Assembly: GCA_965661765.1 (NCBI GenBank)
Contig: CBFIFE010000006.1
Location: 1 to 64,000, forward strand
Origin: JBMYZL01 sp965661765
GTDB taxonomy: Bacteria > Bacteroidota > Bacteroidia > Flavobacteriales_D > Sanyastnellaceae
Direction of reading: 5' to 3'
DNA: 64,000 nt
The position numbers were made by a program, and so were the translations under genes. The notes under the pieces were generated by a model. The model had not been told where the DNA came from and ran no database searches. It saw nothing but the letters and a program-made list of their open reading frames with translations. Positions 34,113 through 42,001 of this stretch are shown here, piece by piece (the first letter of the stretch is position 1; every line of letters starts with the position of its first letter).

Positions 34113-34202
34113 ATGCGTCTAAACCAACATTTCTGTATGTGCACTTGCTGTTGCTGTCCTCCGACGAGGGTTGCAAATGGTCACATGCGATGTTGTTGTT
34201 GA
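34113..34202 (+). CDS. Poly-cysteine leader peptide of the cysteine operon
   Basis: A 29-codon reading frame with nine cysteines: HFCMCTCCCCPP in the middle and RCCC as its last four residues before TGA. Codons are a mixture of TGT and TGC. It has its own promoter-like box 5 bases upstream and is followed 50 bases later by an intrinsic terminator, then by the cysM-mec-cysO-moeB operon. The arrangement is that of a leader peptide whose slow translation under cysteine shortage would control read-through. Poly-Cys leaderless ORFs that attenuate sulfur operons are described in mycobacteria; I am not aware of one in Bacteroidota. It is too short to be a metallothionein-like protein in this setting. 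Confidence 0.72.
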   Translation: MRLNQHFCMCTCCCCPPTRVANGHMRCCC

Positions 34203-34251
34203 CGCGACACGGTTTTTGAACCGCGCTGAACATCGAAAGACGATCTGAGCA

Positions 34252-34287
34252 AGCCCTCGAGTTGGACCACCACCTCGGGGGCTTTTT
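34252..34287 (+). terminator. Attenuator-like intrinsic terminator before cysM
   Basis: AGCCCTCGAG (34252-34261) pairs with CTCGGGGGCT (34274-34283) over 10 bp with one G-U; loop of 12 bases; then T-run. Competing pairs exist: GCTGAAC 34225-34231 with GTTCAGC 34289-34295, and GATCTG 34242-34247 with CAGATC 34295-34300. A small hairpin CGGTT/AACCG lies at 34210-34223. The terminator could also simply end the rodA transcript. Confidence 0.75.
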
Positions 34288-34300
34288 CGTTCAGCAGATC

Positions 34301-34531
34301 CGAGGAGGGAGGAGGGAGGAGGGAGGAGCTCGAATCGACACTTTTCCACGGCGCCCCCTGATCACCCTAGTTCCCTAGTCTCCCTAGTCACCCTCGTCTC
34401 CCTAGTCACCCTAGTCACCCTAGTTCCCTAGTCTCCCTAGTCACCCTAGTCTCCCTAGTCTCCCTAGTCTCCCTAGTCTCCGTCCCTAGTCTCCCTAGTC
34501 ACCCTAGTCACCCTGGTCACCCTAGTCAATC
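34301..34531. repeat. Purine repeat plus CTAG 9-bp repeat block C
   Basis: Positions 34301-34328 are four copies of a 7-bp purine unit (GGAGGAG type). From 34361 to 34531 about nineteen units of CCCTAGTC plus A or T follow, with a few one- or two-base slips. The block ends 8 bases before the cysM ATG, so it forms the untranslated leader downstream of the attenuator. With the leader peptide and terminator it fills the 447-bp gap. Confidence 0.92.
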
Positions 34532-34539
34532 TCGTTCAA

Positions 34540-35472
34540 ATGATTTCTCCATTCTTCCTTCAACACAAAGTGGGACTCACCCCACTTCGCCGAATGACTT
34601 TTCTCGAACCCACCCAAGGGGTCGAAATTCATGCCAAACTCGAATGGCATCAACTTGGAGGCAGCGTCAAAGCCCGCCCGGCATTCCGAATCCTCAAAGA
34701 AGCCATTGCCTCCGGACGATGGCGGAGCGGCATGCGCATGTTGGATGCCACATCAGGCAATACAGGCATTGCGTATGCTGCGTTTTGCCAAGCCGCGGGG
34801 GTGCCGTTGACCCTCTGCTTGCCTGCAAATGCTTCCGAAGAACGAAAGGCGGTTTTGGCCAAACTCGGCGCACACGTCATCCTCACAAACCCCCTCGAGG
34901 GAACTGACGGCGCACAAGAAGAAGCCCGTCGCCTTGCCCAAGACAATCCCAGGAAGTATCTGTACCTCGATCAATACAGCAATCCAGAGAATTGGCGCGC
35001 CCACTACGAGACCACCGCCGAGGAGATCATCCAACAAACGGCAGGCCGGGTCACCCACTTTGTGGCCGGCCTCGGCACGACCGGCACATTCACCGGCACT
35101 GGGCGAAGGTTGGCGGATCACCGGCCTTTTGGGCGGAGGTTGAAACATGTCGAGCGCATCGCACTGCAACCCGAAACGGCACTCCATGGGCTTGAGGGCT
35201 GGAAGCACCTCGAGACGGCGCATGTGCCCCCGATTTGCGACCTCAAGGTCGCTGACGCCATCGAAACAGTCAGTACAGAAGCAAGCTATGCCATGATCCG
35301 GCGAGTCCATGCGGAGACTGGGTTGCGAATTTCGCCAAGCGCCGCCGCGAACCTCGCCGGAACCCTGGCCGCTGCGGAAACCAGAGGGCCAGGCGTGTAT
35401 GTGACGGTTTGCGCGGACGACGCCACGAAATACGGCGAGGTCTACAAACGACTCAACCTCCCACAGTCATGA
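34540..35472 (+). CDS. cysM: Cysteine synthase, CysM-like PLP enzyme
   Basis: A 310-residue fold-type II PLP enzyme. The PLP lysine is in LGGSVKARPAFR (Lys near 45), the substrate loop is ATSGNTGIAYA and the phosphate loop is AGLGTTGTFTGTGR. In the mycobacterial pathway CysM joins O-phosphoserine with sulfur delivered as a CysO thiocarboxylate; the adjacent JAMM protease, carrier and activating enzyme make that chemistry likely here too, although the acceptor amino acid cannot be read from sequence. The stop overlaps the next ATG (ATGA). Confidence 0.9.
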   Translation: MISPFFLQHKVGLTPLRRMTFLEPTQGVEIHAKLEWHQLGGSVKARPAFRILKEAIASGRWRSGMRMLDATSGNTGIAYAAFCQAAGVPLTLCLPANASEERKAVLAKLGAHVILTNPLEGTDGAQEEARRLAQDNPRKYLYLDQYSNPENWRAHYETTAEEIIQQTAGRVTHFVAGLGTTGTFTGTGRRLADHRPFGRRLKHVERIALQPETALHGLEGWKHLETAHVPPICDLKVADAIETVSTEASYAMIRRVHAETGLRISPSAAANLAGTLAAAETRGPGVYVTVCADDATKYGEVYKRLNLPQS

Positions 35473-35921
35473 GCATGAAGCCCCTTCTCTTTCAGGCCGG
35501 TGCCCTGACCGCCGTCGTCGAAGATGCCGAGCGATCGTTTCCTTTCGAATGTTGCGGGTTCTTGTTTGGCCTGATCACACCCGCCCACCGACACATCGAG
35601 GAGATCCTCGTCGTCCACAACCAGGTCGAAGCCAATGCCGCCCGGCGGTTTGCGATTGCTCCTGCGGATTACATGCGCGCCGAACGGCACGCCCTGGCCA
35701 CTGGCCTGACCCTGCTGGGCATCTATCACAGCCACCCCTCCCACCCCGCTGTGCCCAGCATCCACGACCTGCGGGTCGCCTTGCCGATGTTCAGTTACGT
35801 GATTGCATCGGTGCATGCCGAAGGATTGGTGGGGTTGCGGTCCTGGCAACTCAATGTTGATTCCATTTTTTCTGAAGAACCCATTCTCAATTTCATTCCA
35901 ACACCATGGCTACATTATTGA
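35469..35921 (+). CDS. JAMM/MPN metalloprotease (Mec-like)
   Basis: A 150-residue Mov34/JAB-domain zinc peptidase. The JAMM motif is complete: Glu in FPFECCGFL, then GIYHSHPSHPAVPSIHD (HxH, Ser, Asp). In Mycobacterium, Mec releases cysteine from the CysO-cysteine adduct; relatives such as QbsD trim extra residues after the diglycine of the carrier. Both roles are possible here because the neighbouring carrier has a four-residue tail. The start overlaps the cysM stop, and its end overlaps the carrier gene by 16 bp. Confidence 0.9.
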   Translation: MSMKPLLFQAGALTAVVEDAERSFPFECCGFLFGLITPAHRHIEEILVVHNQVEANAARRFAIAPADYMRAERHALATGLTLLGIYHSHPSHPAVPSIHDLRVALPMFSYVIASVHAEGLVGLRSWQLNVDSIFSEEPILNFIPTPWLHY

Positions 35922-36190
35922 TCCCCACACCGTTGCGGAAATTCACTGGCGACGCTGGTGCCTTTGAATCCCAAGCAACCGATGTTGCAGCATTGCTCAC
36001 GGATTTGGCCCAACAACACCCCAACATCCGGCAACACCTCTTCGATGATTCTGGCGAACTGCGCTCCTTCATCCGCGTTTTCGTTGGCGACGAAGACATC
36101 GATGCCCTCAGTGGAACAGCCACAGCGCTAGCCCCAGACACCCAAGTCTCCATCATTCCCGCCATTGCCGGCGGCTCAACCCACCTCTGA
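35906..36190 (+). CDS. CysO/MoaD/ThiS-like sulfur carrier with C-terminal extension
   Basis: A 94-residue beta-grasp protein. The N-terminal LIPTPLRKFTG, the middle RVFVGDEDI and the end VSIIPAIAGG are typical of CysO/MoaD. In a mature carrier the chain must end in GlyGly, which is activated by MoeB. Here four residues (STHL) follow the GG, so trimming would be required, presumably by the JAMM protease. The gene lies 1 base before moeB and overlaps the protease gene. Confidence 0.88.
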   Translation: MATLLIPTPLRKFTGDAGAFESQATDVAALLTDLAQQHPNIRQHLFDDSGELRSFIRVFVGDEDIDALSGTATALAPDTQVSIIPAIAGGSTHL

Positions 36191-36191
36191 C

Positions 36192-37340
36192 ATGGACCTC
36201 TCCAACGCTGAACTGGCGCGATATGCCCGCCACCTCATCCTGCCGGAATTCAACATCGAAGGCCAAAAGAAACTCAAAGCCTCATCCGTCTTGGTCATCG
36301 GATCTGGCGGCCTGGGCAGTCCACTTTTGCTGTATTTGGCTGCAGCGGGTGTGGGCCGGATCACCGTTGTAGACTTCGATCGGGTGGACGATTCGAACCT
36401 CCAACGCCAAGTGCTCTTCGGCATGGAGGACGTCGGTCGGCCCAAAGTCGAAGCGGCCGCAGCACGCCTGCGATCGCTCAACCCCTATATCGAAGTGGTG
36501 GCGCTCGACACCCAATTGACCTCGGAAAATGCGCGGGAATTGGTGGCGTCGCATGACTTGGTCGCGGATGGCACCGACAATTTTGCCACGCGTTATTTGG
36601 TCAACGATGCCGCTGTGCTCGAAAACAAGCCGAATGTTTATGCGTCGATTTACCGATTTGAAGGCCAAATCAGTGTCTTCAACGCCCTCCTCCCCGACGG
36701 CACCCGAGGCCCCAATTACCGCGACCTATTTCCGACACCCCCTCCCCCTGGCCTCGTGCCGTCTTGCGCGGAGGGGGGCGTGCTCGGCGTGCTCCCGGGC
36801 ATTCTCGGGTCCCTCCAAGCCCTCGAGGTCATCAAGGTGCTCACGGGCATCGGCGAGCCCCTTTCTGGACGGCTGTTCCTCTTCGATGCCACAACTTTCA
36901 CGACCCGAACAGTGAAAATCCGAAAATCACCCAACAATCCGCTGACCGGCGAGCAGCCCACCCAAACCGAACTCATCAACTACCAAGAATTCTGCGGCAT
37001 CGGATTGGCCGACGAGCGTGAAGCCGGCGAGCCCGAGATTCAGGAAATCGACCCGCAACAGTTCTTGGATTGGCGTGAAACGGGACGAAAATTCAAGCTC
37101 ATCGACGTCCGCGAACCCTTTGAAGCAGCCATTGACTCCTTGGGCGGCGAGCTGATTCCCGAGGGCAGTGTATTGGCTTCGCTCGACCGCATCCCGCGCG
37201 AAATGGACGTGGTCATCCATTGCCGAAGTGGCGTGCGGAGCGCAAGGGTCATTCGACTGCTCGAGGCCGAACACGGTTACAAAAATCTGCTCAATTTGCA
37301 GGGAGGAATCGTTGCAATGAACAACCTAGCCACCCATTAA
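36192..37340 (+). CDS. moeB: MoeB/ThiF-type sulfur-carrier activating enzyme with rhodanese domain
   Basis: A 382-residue two-domain protein. The E1-like domain has the ATP loop VLVIGSGGLGSPLLLYL, VDDSNLQRQVLF and the PSCAEGGVLGVLPGILGS loop. The rhodanese domain (from about 280) has IDVREPFE and the persulfide cysteine in VIHCRSGVRS. It should adenylate the GlyGly end of the carrier and convert it to a thiocarboxylate with sulfur from the rhodanese cysteine. The layout is that of mycobacterial MoeZ. It ends the cysteine operon; repeat block D follows. Confidence 0.93.
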   Translation: MDLSNAELARYARHLILPEFNIEGQKKLKASSVLVIGSGGLGSPLLLYLAAAGVGRITVVDFDRVDDSNLQRQVLFGMEDVGRPKVEAAAARLRSLNPYIEVVALDTQLTSENARELVASHDLVADGTDNFATRYLVNDAAVLENKPNVYASIYRFEGQISVFNALLPDGTRGPNYRDLFPTPPPPGLVPSCAEGGVLGVLPGILGSLQALEVIKVLTGIGEPLSGRLFLFDATTFTTRTVKIRKSPNNPLTGEQPTQTELINYQEFCGIGLADEREAGEPEIQEIDPQQFLDWRETGRKFKLIDVREPFEAAIDSLGGELIPEGSVLASLDRIPREMDVVIHCRSGVRSARVIRLLEAEHGYKNLLNLQGGIVAMNNLATH

Positions 37341-37372
37341 CCATGGAACGAGGGCGCAAGGACGAGCCCGTG

Positions 37373-37460
37373 CCACCCTACTCCCCTAGTCTCCCTCGTT
37401 CCTTAGTCACCCTCGTCTCCCTACTCCCCTAGTCTCCCTAGTCACCCTAGTCCCCCTGGT
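37373..37460. repeat. CTAG 9-bp repeat block D (CCCTAGTCW orientation)
   Basis: About nine imperfect units in the convergent gap between moeB and sucB, ending 7 bases from the sucB stop codon. No other feature is seen in this 126-bp gap. Confidence 0.88.
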
Positions 37461-37466
37461 TTTCTG

Positions 37467-38744
37467 TTACAACCCCAACAGGACCTCCGTCGGTTCTTTC
37501 CCACCGAAGATCATCCGCTCTGGGTTTTCGATCATCTCCTTGATCGTGTAGAGGAAGCCCACCGACTCCTTACCATCGATGATGCGGTGATCGTAGCTCA
37601 AAGCGACGTACATGATCGGGCGAATTTCGACTTGGCCATTCACAGCAACAGGGCGCTCAACAATGTTGTGCATGCCCAGGATGGCGCTTTGCGGTGGGTT
37701 GATGATCGGCGTGGAGAGCATCGAGCCGAACACACCGCCATTGGTAATGGTGAACGTGCCGCCCGTCATCTCGTCCACTGTCAATTCCCCGTCGCGAGCG
37801 CGGATGGCGAGGCGCTTGATTTCTGCCTCGATTTGGGCCAACGTGAGCGTCTCCGCGTTCCGCACCACTGGCACCATCAAGCCCTTGGGGGAGCTGACGG
37901 CAATGCCAATGTCTGCATACTCCGGGATGATCATTTCCTTGCCGTCGATTGTGCCGTTGACGGAAGGAAACTTCTGAATCGCGGTGGTCACGGCCTTTGT
38001 GAAGAAGCCCATGAAACCGAGGCCCACACCGAAATGCTCCTTGAATTCGTTTTTGTACTTGGCACGCAAGTCCATCACTGGCTTCATGTCGACCTCATTG
38101 AAGGTGGTCAACATGGCGGTTTCGTTCTTCACGGAGACCAAACGCTCCGCAACCTTCCGCCGCAACATGCTCATCTTCTCACGGCGAACTTCCCGCGAAC
38201 CGCCCCATTGTGTGGCGGCAGACGCGTCGAATCCGGCGGCCATGGCAGCGAGGACGTCCTGTTTCAACACGCGACCGTCTCGGCCAGTGCCTTGAACAGC
38301 ATTCACAGGGATGTTGTTGTCGGCCATCATTTTCCGGGCTGCAGGAGATGGGTGACCGGCAGCTGCGCTCGGCGCAACCGGGGGCGCCGCGGCAGGCGTG
38401 ATCGGCGCAGGGGCGGGCGATGGGGAAGGTGCCGGTGCAGGCGCGGCGGCCGCAGGGGCGGCCGCGGGGGCGGCCGCAGGGGCAGGCGCGCCGGCAGGCC
38501 GTTCGGCGTCGGTATCGATAAAGCAGCAGACCTCGCCCACGGCAACCGTATCGCCCTCCTCGGCCTTCAATGAAATCACGCCAGCCGCTTCTGCAGGGAG
38601 TTCGAGGGTGGCCTTGTCTGAGTCAACCTCGGCAATGGCTTGATCCTTTTCCACATAATCGCCATCGGACACGAGCCAAGCGGCGATTTCAACTTCACTG
38701 ATGGACTCCCCTGGGCTGGGGACTTTCATTTCGAGAATAGGCAT
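37467..38744 (-). CDS. sucB: 2-oxoglutarate dehydrogenase E2, dihydrolipoyl succinyltransferase
   Basis: A 425-residue E2 subunit. The lipoyl domain has the lipoylated lysine in EVDSDKATLEL (about residue 43). A long Ala/Pro linker (about 80-120) and a peripheral subunit-binding domain (ARKMMADNNIPVNAVQGTGRDGR) lead to the catalytic domain, which ends near SYDHRIIDGKESVGFL (active-site His and Asp). It transfers succinyl groups to CoA in the TCA cycle. The start MPILEMKVPSPGES is at the lipoyl domain. It lies 70 bp downstream of sucA. Confidence 0.96.
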   Translation of the reverse strand: MPILEMKVPSPGESISEVEIAAWLVSDGDYVEKDQAIAEVDSDKATLELPAEAAGVISLKAEEGDTVAVGEVCCFIDTDAERPAGAPAPAAAPAAAPAAAAPAPAPSPSPAPAPITPAAAPPVAPSAAAGHPSPAARKMMADNNIPVNAVQGTGRDGRVLKQDVLAAMAAGFDASAATQWGGSREVRREKMSMLRRKVAERLVSVKNETAMLTTFNEVDMKPVMDLRAKYKNEFKEHFGVGLGFMGFFTKAVTTAIQKFPSVNGTIDGKEMIIPEYADIGIAVSSPKGLMVPVVRNAETLTLAQIEAEIKRLAIRARDGELTVDEMTGGTFTITNGGVFGSMLSTPIINPPQSAILGMHNIVERPVAVNGQVEIRPIMYVALSYDHRIIDGKESVGFLYTIKEMIENPERMIFGGKEPTEVLLGL

Positions 38745-38814
38745 GGGACTGGGGTTGAGGCTGCTGGGTTGAAACTTCGAATTGGAACTTGCGAAACGTA
38801 AGGATCTTGCGAAA

Positions 38815-41541
38815 TCAAATGCCGTGGGCGCGATCAAAGACTTCATCGATGATGGCCTGCTGGCGGGCGTTGTGAATCACCGGGGATCCCGATGCCGGAC
38901 TGGCGCTCATCGGACGTGCGATGACGCTGAGGGGAACACGGGTGAAGTGCTGCAACATGAAAGACCAAGCCCCCATGTTTGCGGGTTCCTCTTGCACCCA
39001 AATGAAATCCGTGCCCTCGCTGCCGTAGCGCGCAACAATTGCATCGAGCTCAGCTTCGGGCAATGGATGGAGCTGCTCGAGGCGAACAAACGCGAGGTTT
39101 GGGGCGGGGGTGGTGTCGAGCCGCTCGAGGAGGTCGTAATAAATCTTTCCGGAACACAACACCACGGTATCCACCGCGTCGGCGCCGTCCGCCATCCGCG
39201 GGTCATCGATGACCTTTTGAAACCCACCCGAGGCCATTTCCGCAAACGTCGAGACCGCCTTGGGATAGCGCAGAAGCTTCTTCGGCGTGAACACAACGAG
39301 CGGCTTGCGGAACGGGAACTTCACTTGGCGGCGCAACAGGTGGAAGTAGTTCGCCGGCTCTGTGATGTTGCAGACAAACATGTTCTCGCCACTGCCCAGC
39401 TGAAGGAACCGTTCCATGCGGCCGCTGGAGTGCTCCGAACCCATCCCTTCGTATCCGTGCGGCAAAAGGAGCGTCAAGCCATTCATGGTCCGCCACTTGT
39501 CTTCAGCGGCAGAGAGGAATTGGTCAAACAGGATTTGGGCTCCATTGTTGAAATCCCCGAATTGGGCCTCCCAAATCGTCAAGCCCTCCGGCCGACCAAA
39601 GGCATAACCATAATCGAACCCGGCCACGGCATATTCGCTCAGCAAACTGTTGTAAATGCTCAGCTTCGCCTGGCCTTCGGCGAGCAAGTTCAGCGGAATG
39701 ACCTCCTCCTCGCTGTCCTCGGTTTTGATGACTGCGTGTCGGTGAGAGAACGTGCCGCGCTCGACATCTTGGCCGCTGATGCGAACAGGATGGCCTTCCA
39801 CCAGAAGCGTGGCGTAAGCCAGCAACTCGCCCATGCCCCAGTCGAGGCGGTCTTCGTCGACCATTTTGAGGCGGTCGCGCATGAGCTTGGCCACCTTGCG
39901 ATAATATTTTTTGCCCTCCGGGAGGGTGCTCATCTTTCGGGCCAAATCCTCCAACCGCCCGCGATCCACTGCCGTCTCTGGCGTGCTCGCCAGATCCTCT
40001 GGGGTCGCGGTGTGGTAATCCTCCCAAATCGCGGTCAGGAAATCTTCCACGATTGCGCGCTCCATCGCTTGGCCAGCCGTGAAGCCGGCCTCCATTTTCT
40101 CGACCAACTGGGCCTTCATGGTCTCGGCTTCCTCAGCCGTCAGGGTGCCGTCACCCAGCAGGCGTTGCAAATAGGATTCGCGAACGTTGGGATGCGCAGC
40201 GATGGCCTTGTACAACTGCGGCTGGGTGAACATCGGTTCATCCCCTTCGTTGTGACCGTACTTGCGATAGCCCAGCATGTCCACGAAGACATCCCGATGC
40301 CAGCGCGCGCGGTAATCGCAGGCGATGCGCATGACTTGCACCACTGCCTCGGGGTCATCAGCGTTGACGTGAAACACGAGGCTTTGTGTCACCTTGCCCA
40401 CATCTGTGCAATAGGTCGAGGTCCGGGCATCGAGGTAGTTTGTGGTGAAGCCGACTTGGTTGTTCACCACCACATGGATGGTGCCACCGACCCGGTAACC
40501 GTCCAGCCCGGCCATTTGCGCCACTTCGTACACAACGCCTTGACCTGCAATGGCCGCGTCCCCATGGATGAGAATGGGCAAAACAGCGGACTCCGATCCC
40601 TCGTGGGTTTCGATGAAGGACCGCGCCAAGCCCTCCACAACAGGCCCCACCGCCTCGAGGTGAGACGGATTGGGGGCGAGGGTGATGTGCACCTCCTCAC
40701 CTGTGTCAGCCGTCAATCGGCGAGAATACCCGAGGTGGTACTTGACGTCGCCATCAAAATCCCCGTCGTCATCGTAGGCCTTGCCGGCAAATTCCGCGAA
40801 GATTTCTGGATACGGTTTGCCGAGAATGTGAGCGAGGGTGGACAGGCGTCCGCGGTGGGCCATGCCGATGATCACCTCGCGCACCCCGTGGGTTGTGCCG
40901 TGTTCAATCACCGCGTCCAGGGCGGCGATGAGCGATTCGCCCCCTTCGAGGGAGAACCGCTTTTGGCCTACAAATTTCTTCTGCAAAAACTCCTCGAAAA
41001 GGGTCGCTTGACTCAGTTTCTTCAAGATTTGCTTGCGATCCGCCGCCTCGATGCGGGGCCGATTCGCCAACTCGATGGCCTCGCGGATCCACTTCTGGCG
41101 ATCCGGCTCACGAATGAACATGTACTCAATGCCAATGCTGTGGCAATAGGTCTCCTCGAGGTGAGCAATGATGTCCCGCAACTTTGATGGGCCGATGCCC
41201 ACGGCGCTGCCGGCTTGAAACACCGCATCGAGGTCCGCCTCGCTGAGGTCGAAATGAGCGAGGGACAAATCGGGCTTGTAGGTCCGTCGGGTGCGAACCG
41301 GATTCGTCTGGGTGAACAGGTGGCCACGGGTCCGGTACTCGTTGATCAAGTCGAGGACCTGAAACTCCTTGAGCGTTTGTGGACTGGCACTGTCTTCGCC
41401 ATAGTGGGCGAGGGCCAAATCAAACCCCCCAAAAAAAAGCCGCCAACTCGCGTCGACGGACTCGGGGTCCTGTTTGTACTGGCGGTAAAGGTGGTCGAGC
41501 GCACCGGGTTCGGCGTTGCTCAGGAATTCATGAGGGTCCAT
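38815..41541 (-). CDS. sucA: 2-oxoglutarate dehydrogenase E1
   Basis: A 908-residue thiamine-diphosphate enzyme that decarboxylates 2-oxoglutarate and passes succinyl to SucB. It shows IGMAHRGRLSTLAHILGKP, the ThDP/Mg region LIHGDAAIAGQGVVYE and NNQVGFTTN, and the C-terminal FVRLEQLHPLPEAEL and VWVQEEP-like FIWVQEEPANMGAW. The N-terminal segment (EFLSNAEPGALDHLYRQYKQDP) is the E2-binding helix. sucB follows in the same operon; the E3 gene lpd lies separately at 46659-48062. Its length is normal for the family. Confidence 0.97.
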   Translation of the reverse strand: MDPHEFLSNAEPGALDHLYRQYKQDPESVDASWRLFFGGFDLALAHYGEDSASPQTLKEFQVLDLINEYRTRGHLFTQTNPVRTRRTYKPDLSLAHFDLSEADLDAVFQAGSAVGIGPSKLRDIIAHLEETYCHSIGIEYMFIREPDRQKWIREAIELANRPRIEAADRKQILKKLSQATLFEEFLQKKFVGQKRFSLEGGESLIAALDAVIEHGTTHGVREVIIGMAHRGRLSTLAHILGKPYPEIFAEFAGKAYDDDGDFDGDVKYHLGYSRRLTADTGEEVHITLAPNPSHLEAVGPVVEGLARSFIETHEGSESAVLPILIHGDAAIAGQGVVYEVAQMAGLDGYRVGGTIHVVVNNQVGFTTNYLDARTSTYCTDVGKVTQSLVFHVNADDPEAVVQVMRIACDYRARWHRDVFVDMLGYRKYGHNEGDEPMFTQPQLYKAIAAHPNVRESYLQRLLGDGTLTAEEAETMKAQLVEKMEAGFTAGQAMERAIVEDFLTAIWEDYHTATPEDLASTPETAVDRGRLEDLARKMSTLPEGKKYYRKVAKLMRDRLKMVDEDRLDWGMGELLAYATLLVEGHPVRISGQDVERGTFSHRHAVIKTEDSEEEVIPLNLLAEGQAKLSIYNSLLSEYAVAGFDYGYAFGRPEGLTIWEAQFGDFNNGAQILFDQFLSAAEDKWRTMNGLTLLLPHGYEGMGSEHSSGRMERFLQLGSGENMFVCNITEPANYFHLLRRQVKFPFRKPLVVFTPKKLLRYPKAVSTFAEMASGGFQKVIDDPRMADGADAVDTVVLCSGKIYYDLLERLDTTPAPNLAFVRLEQLHPLPEAELDAIVARYGSEGTDFIWVQEEPANMGAWSFMLQHFTRVPLSVIARPMSASPASGSPVIHNARQQAIIDEVFDRAHGI

Positions 41542-41620
41542 GTGGACGGGGCTGCGCGGGTTACGTTGGGCAAAGATACGAACTGGAATCGGAGAGGCCT
41601 TGGGCGCAGGAGGTGGGAAT

Positions 41621-42001
41621 TCAGGAGGTTTGGCTTTTGTAGTTCCATCTGGACCAAACCTTCATCGCCGCCCGTTTCACCGACAACCGCGCCAAGGTCA
41701 GCGCTGCCGCCCGCCTGTCCTGGGCCTCGAGGGTCTCCCGAATCAAACCTTCCCCGAGATCGAGGCGATAAAATGCAGCAAACACCTCGTCGGCTCGGTG
41801 GCCGGCAAGCCCTTCGGCGATGTCGTCGGCAAGGAGGTGAACGAGGCTGATGGACGACGCGGCCAAGCGATTGCGATCCAGCGCAAAGTCCTTGATGACT
41901 TGGTCGACCACGTCTTGAACGAAGGTCACGGGGTCCATGCCCTTGGGCAAATTGAGGTCACCCACCAGGGCTTTTGCCATGTCCATTGCTTCCTCGCTCA
42001 T
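41621..42001 (-). CDS. Conserved-looking small protein of unknown function
   Basis: A 126-residue, probably helical and cytosolic protein (no signal or membrane segment) that I do not recognise. Visible segments are DPVTFVQDVVDQVIKDFALD, ISLVHLLADDIAEGL and a basic end, KVWSRWNYKS. Its ATG overlaps the stop of the polyprenyl synthase gene (ATGA), so it is translationally coupled to isoprenoid synthesis; sucA follows 80 bp downstream. The coupling and codon use support a real gene. Confidence 0.7.
   Translation of the reverse strand: MSEEAMDMAKALVGDLNLPKGMDPVTFVQDVVDQVIKDFALDRNRLAASSISLVHLLADDIAEGLAGHRADEVFAAFYRLDLGEGLIRETLEAQDRRAAALTLARLSVKRAAMKVWSRWNYKSQTS

Noticed and set aside
34113..34202. 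Metallothionein-like gene
   Set aside because: Only 29 codons with clustered cysteines and a following terminator; placement before a cysteine operon favours a leader peptide.
34361..34531. CRISPR array
   Set aside because: Units are 9 bp, contiguous and without unique spacers, and no cas genes are near.
38782..41187. 801-codon plus-strand frame opposite sucA
   Set aside because: It is the antisense shadow of a clear, full-length 2-oxoglutarate dehydrogenase gene; its translation is low-complexity and has no recognisable domain.
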